Part shown: positions 57,604 through 64,000 of the stretch, piece by piece
Layout: the number at the start of each line of letters is the position of its first letter
Position numbering within the stretch: the first letter of the stretch is position 1
NCBI GenBank assembly: GCA_963695835.1
Contig: CAVOHR010000003.1
Span: 1-64,000 of the forward strand
DNA from: VRUE01 sp963695835
GTDB taxonomy: Bacteria; Actinomycetota; Thermoleophilia; Solirubrobacterales; 70-9
DNA: 64,000 nt
Direction: 5' to 3'
Translations under genes and position numbers: made by a program
Notes under the pieces: model-generated
Told to the model about the DNA's origin: nothing
Databases searched by the model: none
What the model saw: the letters and a program-made list of their open reading frames with translations, nothing else

Positions 57604-60600
57604 ATGGCTCAGAAGGGCAAGCGCCTCAGCGGAGGCGCGATCTCCGAGGAGGCGATCGCCTCCTCACCGACCGTATTGGGCCCGGGCGCCCACGGCCAGG
57701 CGGCCGGGCTGCAGCAGTACTTCAGCCCGCCCGAGGCGGCCGAGCTGTGCTGGGAGATCCTAGGGGAGGGCGTCGAATGCCCCGTCCTCGACATCACCGC
57801 CGGCGATGGCTCGCTGCTGGAGCGATGGCCGAAAGATCTCAGCTTCGGCGTCGAGGTCGACGCCGATCAGGCAAAGGCCGCGAAGGGCCGCTACACGCCG
57901 CTCGTCGGCGACCTGCAGCGCCTCTACCCGATGCTGCGGGCCTCGGGGCAGCGCTTCCCGCGGGTGCTTGCGAACCCCCCCTGGGGGCTGAAGTGGCAGG
58001 TGGCGACTCTCAACGGAGGAAAGTCTGCCTCCTCGACCCTGCTCGGGCTGAAGATGGCACTCGGCCTGTTGGAGCGCGACGGCGAGGGGATGCTGATCAC
58101 CGCCGCCGATCGCTACCGGCGCGAGGTGGAGACCGCCCCCGACGGGCGCCTCGTCTGGTGCACGGTCGAGGTCTGTGACCTCTTCGACGGGGTCGATGCC
58201 ACCAGCCTGATCGCCTTCTTCGCCGGCCCGGAGGCCCGGATCGGAGGCGAGCCGGTTGCGCTGAAGGCCGAGCGCGGCAACCTGCTCGAGCTCTGCGCTG
58301 AGATCCGCGTCGCCCGCGAGGAGCGGGTGCTGCCCGTCGAGCCCTACATGCCGGCCGAGCAGGTCGCCGAGACCTTTGAGGCGATCGCCACCGAGCACGA
58401 CCGCCGCCTGCAGGTAGAGCGTTCGAAGCGGCCGAGCTATGACGTGCGGCTGCGGGGCAAGCGGATCGGTGTCGCGCTCTCGGCGTTCGCGCAGGTCGCG
58501 CTGCGCGAGGCCGAGGACTACCAGACCCTGCGCACGGTCGAAGGGTTCAACAACAAGGCGCTCAGCTACTTGGCGCTGAACCTTCGCGATTGGCGGTTGA
58601 TCGAGGGCTTCGCCCGCGATGGCGTGCTCACCCTCGACCCCGCGCTCGCCGACGCGGCCGAGATGGCGCTTGCCGAGGTCGACCGCGAACTCTGTCCGCT
58701 CTACGAGGTGCGCCCGCAGATGCGGCTCGGCTTCCTCGAGGAACTCGACCGCATTCGCTGTATCCGCTCAGACCCCGAGCGCGGCTTTCGGGAGGGGGAG
58801 ACCTACCCGATCTCCACTCGCTCGCAGATCCATAGCTCCAAGGACGAACGGCCATATGAGAAGCGCGACGGGACGATGGAGGTCCGCACCTTCGTCAAGC
58901 AGCGGAAGCTGCTGAAGGTCACGATCGGCGACGAGGAGTTCGACGAGCACAAGGACTCGATCGAGTACCTGCTCGAGCACTTCGAGATCCCCGACCCCGG
59001 GCACATCGGCGACCGCTTCCCCGAGGAGATGGCGCGGGCGCGCGCGATCCTCGACAGCTTCCCCGAGCGCTTCGGCTGGGCCGAGAAGGGGATCTCATGG
59101 AAGGACCTCGAACGCGAGGACGGCGAGATCGAGGTCTGGCAGCGCGAGGACCTAGTCCGCATGATCGTCAAGGGATGCGGTGCCTTGTTGGGCTGGGAGC
59201 AGGGCGGCGGCAAGACCCTGGGGTTGACCGCCTTGGCACTCGGCGCCATCGAGTACTGGGGCCTCGCCAACCAGGCGATGTTCGTCGTTCCTCAGGACCT
59301 GATCCCGCAGTGGAAGCGGGAGGTGCGCAAGTTCTTCGACCTCGAGTTCGAGTTGATCGACTCGATCCCGAAGGCGCGCTCGGTTCGCCGCTCGATGCAC
59401 GCCGGCGGCGAGGGCTTCTACATCACTTGGTACGAGCTCCTGAGCCTCTCCGGCGCGCGCCGGGAGCCCCTGGAGCCGGTCCAGGTGAAGGTCCCCTCCT
59501 CGGCTGGCGCAGGAAGGGTGACGCTCTCAAGCGAGGAGGCCTGCCCCTCCTGCGCGGCGATGGAGTACGAAGGCTGGAGCGGGGAAGCCTGCGAGCGCTG
59601 CGGCTACGTGCACCGGGCCCTCGAGGTCCGCTGCGCTGCCTCCCAGCTCTCCACCGCCTTTCGCCGCGGCGTGATCTGCGTCGATGAGCTCTCGCTGATT
59701 CGCGGCATGACCTCGCGGCGCTCGAAAGCGATTCGGGCGCTGCGCGCGGCCTGCCGCTTCGGCGGCTCAGGCACGCCGATCTCAAACTACGTCAACGACG
59801 CGTTCTGGGGCCTTTGGTGGGTGCTCGGCAACGCGACCTCGCGCTTCCCCTACGACTACCACGGGGGGCCGACCCAGTTCCAGACTGATTTCTGCGTCGT
59901 CGAGTACCTGATGGGCCGCGAGGAAGACGGCGAAGGCAACCGCAAACAGCGGACCAAAGTCATGCCCGAGGTCACCAACGTCTCGGTGCTCTGGCGGTTG
60001 CTCTCGGCGGGCCTGGTCCGTCGCCGCCAGGAGGACATGGGCAAGATGGTGCCGCGCCGCGAAGTGCCGGTGGTGGTGCCGATGGGTCGCGCGCAGTTGG
60101 CGATGCACGACGGCTGGCTGAAGCGTTTTCCGGCCTTCTTCACGCAGGAAAACCCCAACCACCCGCTGGTTCTAAACGGGGCAGTCGAGCGCTTCTCGGC
60201 GGTCCTCGGCCAACTTGCGAAGCTCGAGTACGCCTCGACTCTGCCCCCGGCGGATCCCGACAGCGAGTGGGTGCTGGCCGCCGAGAAGGGCCTCTCGGCA
60301 TCGCACTACACGCCGGCGATGCTGAAGACGCTGGAGCTGGCGTTGAAGCATGTGCGGGCCGGCGAGAAGGTCCTGATCGGCTCCGACCTGGTCGAGACCG
60401 GTCCCTTCATCTGCGAGCGCCTCTGCGAACGGGGGGTGAAGGCGGTCCACATCGTCGAGCAGGCCGCCGACGGCTCGCACACCACCAAGGCGCCGCGCAA
60501 GCGAGCGGCGGAGATCGCCGCCTTCGCCCACGGCTCGGCCCAGGTCCTGTGCACGGGTGTCCAGGCGATGCGGCTCGGGCACAGTCTCGAGGTCGCCTCG

Positions 60601-61044
60601 GTGGCGATCGTCCTCGGCTTCCCCTGGTCCCACGAGGCGATCGACCAGTTCGTCAAGCGAGTACACCGCCTGACTTCACTGCGGCCGGTGACGATCTACT
60701 TCGTCTTCCCGGCCGGCTCGATGGGGGAGCGCAAGCACAACCTCCTGGGCGAGAAGGGAGCGGCGGCCGATCTCGCGCTCGACGGCCAGCTGATCGACAT
60801 CCCCGAGGAGCCGATCGACTGGCGGGCGGTGATCAAGGAGATGAAGGCCGCCGGCGCCGAGCTCTCCGAGAAAGACACCGTCGAGGAGTCCACGCTGCGC
60901 GATCTCTGGGAGATGGCCGAGGGGCCCTACGCGTCCCTGAAGCCAAACCTGCGGATCGTGCGCACCACTGAGGGGAGCTTCGAGCGCGAACCGCTCGACC
61001 CCGACGCCACCGAGCAGCTGGAGCTGTTCGCCGAGGCGGCCTAA
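57604..61044 (+). CDS. DarB-like DNA methyltransferase fused to an SF2 helicase
   Basis: A 1146-aa protein. The N-terminal methyltransferase has LDITAGDGSLL (SAM loop, about 62-72) and the amino-methyltransferase motif NPPW (124-127). From about 500, an SF2 helicase: GWEQGGGKTLGLTALALGAI (Walker A near 534), a Cys-x2-Cys zinc insertion (EEACPSCAAM, EACERCGYV), VDELSLIRG (motif II), GSGTPISN and RVHRLTSLRPVTI (motif VI). A methyltransferase-helicase chain is the plan of the P1 antirestriction protein DarB. Beside ArdC it would help the element survive restriction. Start ATG 57604. Not BREX or DISARM: no partner genes. Confidence 0.8.
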   Translation: MAQKGKRLSGGAISEEAIASSPTVLGPGAHGQAAGLQQYFSPPEAAELCWEILGEGVECPVLDITAGDGSLLERWPKDLSFGVEVDADQAKAAKGRYTPLVGDLQRLYPMLRASGQRFPRVLANPPWGLKWQVATLNGGKSASSTLLGLKMALGLLERDGEGMLITAADRYRREVETAPDGRLVWCTVEVCDLFDGVDATSLIAFFAGPEARIGGEPVALKAERGNLLELCAEIRVAREERVLPVEPYMPAEQVAETFEAIATEHDRRLQVERSKRPSYDVRLRGKRIGVALSAFAQVALREAEDYQTLRTVEGFNNKALSYLALNLRDWRLIEGFARDGVLTLDPALADAAEMALAEVDRELCPLYEVRPQMRLGFLEELDRIRCIRSDPERGFREGETYPISTRSQIHSSKDERPYEKRDGTMEVRTFVKQRKLLKVTIGDEEFDEHKDSIEYLLEHFEIPDPGHIGDRFPEEMARARAILDSFPERFGWAEKGISWKDLEREDGEIEVWQREDLVRMIVKGCGALLGWEQGGGKTLGLTALALGAIEYWGLANQAMFVVPQDLIPQWKREVRKFFDLEFELIDSIPKARSVRRSMHAGGEGFYITWYELLSLSGARREPLEPVQVKVPSSAGAGRVTLSSEEACPSCAAMEYEGWSGEACERCGYVHRALEVRCAASQLSTAFRRGVICVDELSLIRGMTSRRSKAIRALRAACRFGGSGTPISNYVNDAFWGLWWVLGNATSRFPYDYHGGPTQFQTDFCVVEYLMGREEDGEGNRKQRTKVMPEVTNVSVLWRLLSAGLVRRRQEDMGKMVPRREVPVVVPMGRAQLAMHDGWLKRFPAFFTQENPNHPLVLNGAVERFSAVLGQLAKLEYASTLPPADPDSEWVLAAEKGLSASHYTPAMLKTLELALKHVRAGEKVLIGSDLVETGPFICERLCERGVKAVHIVEQAADGSHTTKAPRKRAAEIAAFAHGSAQVLCTGVQAMRLGHSLEVASVAIVLGFPWSHEAIDQFVKRVHRLTSLRPVTIYFVFPAGSMGERKHNLLGEKGAAADLALDGQLIDIPEEPIDWRAVIKEMKAAGAELSEKDTVEESTLRDLWEMAEGPYASLKPNLRIVRTTEGSFEREPLDPDATEQLELFAEAA

Positions 61045-61103
61045 TCAACAATCACGAGCCCCCGGCGGGTCACGGCCCGCTGGGTGCCGGAAGGAGCGAT
61101 GCA

Positions 61104-61775
61104 ATGGTCAGCATCCGATTTGAGGCCAGCGAGGCGATGTATGAGGAGGGCGGAGCTCTTTTCGGCTCCAAGCAGCCCGACAGCCTGGAGCTTGGCCCCT
61201 TCGATTACGTCCAGCTCACCTATGACCACCTCCGGGTGGCGCCCGACGGCGATCCGATCGGCTTCTTCACTGACGGCCGCCTCTGGTCAGTGGGGGTGGA
61301 GCGAATCCCACTCGACGACAAGTGGTGGTCGGTGGGACCCGCCCCTGACGGGCTGTTGTTCAGCGACGTCGTCCTGCACACCGAGGCCAGAGCGTCTGCC
61401 GCCGCAGAGGCGGGCAAGCAGGATCGACCAGACTGGGTGGTCTGCGTCAGGCTTGCCGATGGCTCTTGCGCCACCGACCGAGTCACCGGCGGGGTAGCTG
61501 CAGCAGAGGCCGCGCTCAAGGCGGCGCTGGAGCGGGAGCGGGCCGAGTTGGAGGAGGACGGAGAAGAGCCCGCAGGGGCCCTATTGCCGGCCTCGGGTCT
61601 GTTCGAGCTCGGCGAGTTGGTCCTGCGCTGGGCGGGCCCGCTGCGGGAGGGAGACCTCGAACGGTTCTCTGACGCGATGGGCTTCTCCTCGGTACCTGGG
61701 GCCCTCAGCGAAATCGGAGAAGCGATCCGTTCGCGCGGTGAAGAGGACGCTCGCCCCGAGAGCGAGTCCGGCTGA
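61104..61775 (+). CDS. Unknown protein
   Basis: A 223-aa protein with a strand-rich N-terminal half (EEGGALFGSKQPDSLELGPF; DGRLWSVGVERIPLDDKWWS) and an acidic helical tail. GGAAGGAG precedes ATG 61104. No motif recognised. It follows the methyltransferase-helicase directly. Confidence 0.5.
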   Translation: MVSIRFEASEAMYEEGGALFGSKQPDSLELGPFDYVQLTYDHLRVAPDGDPIGFFTDGRLWSVGVERIPLDDKWWSVGPAPDGLLFSDVVLHTEARASAAAEAGKQDRPDWVVCVRLADGSCATDRVTGGVAAAEAALKAALERERAELEEDGEEPAGALLPASGLFELGELVLRWAGPLREGDLERFSDAMGFSSVPGALSEIGEAIRSRGEEDARPESESG

Positions 61776-61818
61776 GCGGTTCTCAGCCCCGGCGCCAAAG
61801 CCCGCGTCGCGGAACCCT

Positions 61819-61837
61819 GGGCGCTCTCGAGGCGCCC
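61819..61837 (+). promoter_or_regulatory. Tandem hairpin 1
   Basis: GGGCGC...GCGCCC around a 7-base loop. First of two hairpins before the gene at 61903. Confidence 0.4.
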
Positions 61838-61854
61838 TGAATGAGAACGAATCG

Positions 61855-61883
61855 GAGAGGCGAGGGGCTGCCCCTCGCCTCTC
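61855..61883 (+). promoter_or_regulatory. Tandem hairpin 2
   Basis: GAGAGGCGAGGGG (61855-61867) pairs perfectly with CCCCTCGCCTCTC (61871-61883) around CTG, a 13-bp stem. AAAAGGGAGG and TTG 61903 follow. Confidence 0.6.
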
Positions 61884-61902
61884 CAAAAGGGAGGTGTTGA
61901 AT

Positions 61903-62778
61903 TTGAGCACAAGCCATTCATGCAAGGGCAGGGAGGCGATCTTCCTTACCGGCTTCGTCACCGACGGCGGTACCGGCGGCTTCGAGTGGCGCGTTGACCG
62001 CGGCGAGGTTGAGGCGCTGCGCGCCAAGTGGATCGAGGAAGGCGACGCTGATGTCTCGACGGTGCGCGAGGTCGCGCGCCCCGAGGGTGACGGCGAGGCG
62101 ATCACGAAGGCCCTCGACGAACAACCCGAGCTCTGGGAACCACGTAAAGGTGAGGGCCGGAGCGACACCGAGAGGCTCATCGTCGCTCTCGACAAAGCCG
62201 ACCATCACGATCTTGCCGCAGAGGTGGGCAGGGGCGTCGATCTCGCGCGCGTTGAGTCTCAGCTGTGTGAGCGTGGTCGGGACGGCAGCTGGGCGGCGCA
62301 CTGCGTCCGTCGGGCCGCCGGTGGCATTGGCTCGCCGGTGCCCGAGGCGCTTGCCTGCCCGCGCTGCGGGGGGCCCCTGGAGGCCTCAGCCAAGGTCTAC
62401 TTCGATGTCACCGCCACGGAGCGGACGCCCGAGAGCCCGCTGGCGGTCACTGGCCTCGAGTTCTCCGACCTGAACGATTCATACAACGGCCACCCCGCCG
62501 CCATGGAGCACGAGGTGCAGGTCTCCTGCGCCGAGTGCGGACACACCCCCGATTTCTTCGTCTCCGGTGGCGCCGAGGAGCGGACGAGTTTTTATGGGGT
62601 CTCGCCGCAAGGGGAGGTCAACACTGGTGAAGTTTGCGGGTACGTCGTCCTCGACGACGGCGAGACCTTCTCACCGATTGCTGGCGCCAAGGTCTACACG
62701 GTGCCCTGCTCCTGGGGCACGGAGCGCCTCGAGGCCGCCCTTGCCGAGGGCGGCCTCACCGGAAGGCCGGTTCGGTGA
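61903..62778 (+). CDS. Zinc-knuckle protein of unknown function
   Basis: A 291-aa protein with two Cys-x2-Cys pairs (ACPRCGGP and SCAECGHT), so a likely zinc-binding fold. The start TTG 61903 is chosen because GGGAGG lies eight bases before it and a strong hairpin sits just upstream; TTG 61897 and GTG 61894 are also in frame. Overlap with the next gene (GTGA). Function unknown. Confidence 0.55.
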   Translation: MSTSHSCKGREAIFLTGFVTDGGTGGFEWRVDRGEVEALRAKWIEEGDADVSTVREVARPEGDGEAITKALDEQPELWEPRKGEGRSDTERLIVALDKADHHDLAAEVGRGVDLARVESQLCERGRDGSWAAHCVRRAAGGIGSPVPEALACPRCGGPLEASAKVYFDVTATERTPESPLAVTGLEFSDLNDSYNGHPAAMEHEVQVSCAECGHTPDFFVSGGAEERTSFYGVSPQGEVNTGEVCGYVVLDDGETFSPIAGAKVYTVPCSWGTERLEAALAEGGLTGRPVR

Positions 62779-63104
62779 GTAGCGCTGTCCAGGCACTGCG
62801 AATCGAGGCCCAGGCGCGGGAGGCGATGGCCGAGATCTATGTCGAGCAGGGCAACGAGGACGCTGCGGCCAGCGAGCGGGAGCGTGCCGAGTACCTGCGC
62901 GGTCTCGCCGACGAGCTCGCGATCCCACCGATCATCTCCCTCATCTACGGCGAGGAAGACGTGCGCGGCTACGCCTCCGATGCCGAAGTCGACGAGGAGG
63001 GGGCGCTGCGGCGCGCTCGGGAGTGGGGGCGCCACATCCAAGACACCGCTGCGGGCCTGTGCGCCGAGCAGCTGATGGCTGTCGTCATCAGCTGCCAGCC
63101 GTGA
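62775..63104 (+). CDS. Small unknown protein
   Basis: A 109-aa protein, helical and acidic (SAVQALRIEAQAREAMAEIY; NEDAAASERERAEYLRGLAD; EGALRRAREWGRHIQDTA). GTGA overlap sets the start at 62775. No family. Confidence 0.5.
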   Translation: MSSAVQALRIEAQAREAMAEIYVEQGNEDAAASERERAEYLRGLADELAIPPIISLIYGEEDVRGYASDAEVDEEGALRRAREWGRHIQDTAAGLCAEQLMAVVISCQP

Positions 63105-63321
63105 GCCTTACTGCGGGGCGAATCGAGAACGCAGCGAGGTCACTCTTGACGCCGGAAGGCGAGGTCGAAGGGCTGCGCTGAGCAAGACCCAGCGCTGCAA
63201 CCTCGGAGGCGGGGGCATTGCGGTGTGGGCGGAAGCAGTCGCCACACCGCTCGCGCCCCTGCTCGCTTTTGACGACCGCTCGCATCAGTGGGCGGCGACG
63301 AATCCAAAGGAGGTACACGCG

Positions 63322-63666
63322 ATGAACCTGCAAGAGAAGTTCACCGCGGCGCTGCAAAACCTGGCGGCTGGACGGGACCTCGATCTCGTGGTCGAACTCG
63401 ACTACGCCAACACGGGGTTCTTCTCTTTCCAGCCCCGTGACAGCTTCGTTTCGGTCCTGCGCTTCCCGTTCAGCTTCCAGACCGGCTACTCGTCGTTTTG
63501 CGGAGGCCTCGGCAAACTGGGGCCGCTCGGGCAAAACCATAAGGGCGGCACCTGGAGCGCCGTGAGAGGAGCCGAGCACGATGCCGTGATCGCTCGGGTG
63601 ACTGAGCAGCTCGAAGCGAAGGATGTGGAGCGCTCTGGCGGTGTCCCTGATCGGAGCGGTCGATGA
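63322..63666 (+). CDS. Small unknown protein
   Basis: A 114-aa protein (LQEKFTAALQNLAAGRDLDL; NTGFFSFQPRDSFVSVLRFP; GQNHKGGTWSAVRG). AAAGGAGG precedes ATG 63322. It overlaps the next gene by four bases (ATGA). Function unknown. Confidence 0.55.
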   Translation: MNLQEKFTAALQNLAAGRDLDLVVELDYANTGFFSFQPRDSFVSVLRFPFSFQTGYSSFCGGLGKLGPLGQNHKGGTWSAVRGAEHDAVIARVTEQLEAKDVERSGGVPDRSGR

Positions 63667-64000
63667 GCGCCGACCTCGTTATCGCTGCGCTCGTGATCGA
63701 CGAGCGTCGCGAGCTCGACTTCGAGGCCGCGCTGCGCGTGGTCGAGGGTCTCGGTTCAGAGGATGTCGAGGAACCGGACTTCTTCGATGTCCTCGACCCC
63801 GACGAGCCAGAGGGCCTGAGGGAGATCCGCACCCAGCTGCGCGCCGATCTGCGCCAGTTGCAGGAGGCGATCGTGAACTGGGATGTCGAGATCGCTGAGC
63901 TCACTGTCCGCGGCGCCACCGTCTACGTCAGCGGTGGCCTGAGCTACGGAGACGCGCCGACGGAAGTTTGCAACGTGATCTCGCGACTGCGCGCGGTGCG
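63663..64000 (+). CDS. Unknown protein (partial, runs off the right edge)
   Basis: An ATG at 63663 opens a frame without stop to the end of the window. The start reads SADLVIAALVIDERRELDFE; then acidic segments and a strand-like VRGATVYVSGGLSYGDAPTE. It overlaps the previous stop. Only 112 codons are visible and no family can be assigned. Confidence 0.6.
   Translation, partial: MSADLVIAALVIDERRELDFEAALRVVEGLGSEDVEEPDFFDVLDPDEPEGLREIRTQLRADLRQLQEAIVNWDVEIAELTVRGATVYVSGGLSYGDAPTEVCNVISRLRAV

Noticed and set aside
57604..61044. BREX or DISARM methyltransferase-helicase
   Set aside because: No PglZ, BrxC, DrmB or other partner genes in the window; DarB-like single-chain architecture fits better.

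Overview
This is a GC-rich, gene-dense window. It looks like the left end and most of the body of an integrative and conjugative element (ICE) in a high-GC actinobacterium. I favour Thermoleophilia/Solirubrobacterales because of the very high GC, the frequent GTG/TTG starts, the actinobacterial (Tcp-type) conjugation proteins and the secreted-protein style. That placement is an inference.

Layout. 1-702: probable chromosomal flank, with the edge of a helix-turn-helix/LAGLIDADG-type gene, tRNA-Leu(CAG) on the minus strand, an isolated perfect LexA/SOS palindrome, and tRNA-Glu(CTC). The 3' end of tRNA-Glu is the obvious candidate integration site. 703-1617: gene remnants (a VapC toxin tail and a duplicated 3' end of the next gene). 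1.6-15.2 kb: a secreted multidomain surface protein, a sigma-like/membrane fusion protein, and a Gram-positive type IV secretion operon (TcpC/VirB8-like, VirB2-like, TcpE, VirB4 ATPase, VirB6-like, and a two-domain peptidoglycan hydrolase). 15.2-19.6 kb: a regulator with AT-hooks, an NlpC/P60 wall hydrolase with five almost identical 177-bp repeats, and small secreted proteins. 19.6-25.7 kb: a coupling-protein ATPase fused to a replication-relaxation domain (with a frameshift near its N-terminus), a membrane NERD nuclease and two unknown genes. 25.7-34.2 kb: a minus-strand cargo block with a membrane protein, a membrane patatin, an unknown gene, an ApeA-like HEPN protein and a secreted protein. 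Part of it is bracketed by a 61-bp inverted repeat. 34.2-35.0 kb: a gene-free hub with eight iteron-like sites and a promoter. 35-64 kb: a long, tightly overlapping plus-strand array of mostly unknown small genes. Embedded in it are a primase, an SNase lipoprotein, a ComM-DprA fusion, a UvrD-type helicase, a RecT/Bet annealing protein with a Cas4-like exonuclease, a ParB-like protein, an ArdC-like antirestriction protein and a DarB-like methyltransferase-helicase.

How it fits together. The secretion genes and the coupling-relaxation fusion would move single-stranded DNA. The primase, DprA fusion, RecT/exonuclease and helicase would establish and repair the incoming strand. ArdC and the methyltransferase-helicase would blunt host restriction, and the patatin/HEPN block looks like defence cargo. 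The small genes of the 35-64 kb array often sit behind GC-rich hairpins and strong ribosome binding sites. I saw no integrase and no classical MOB relaxase; the integrase may lie to the right of the window.
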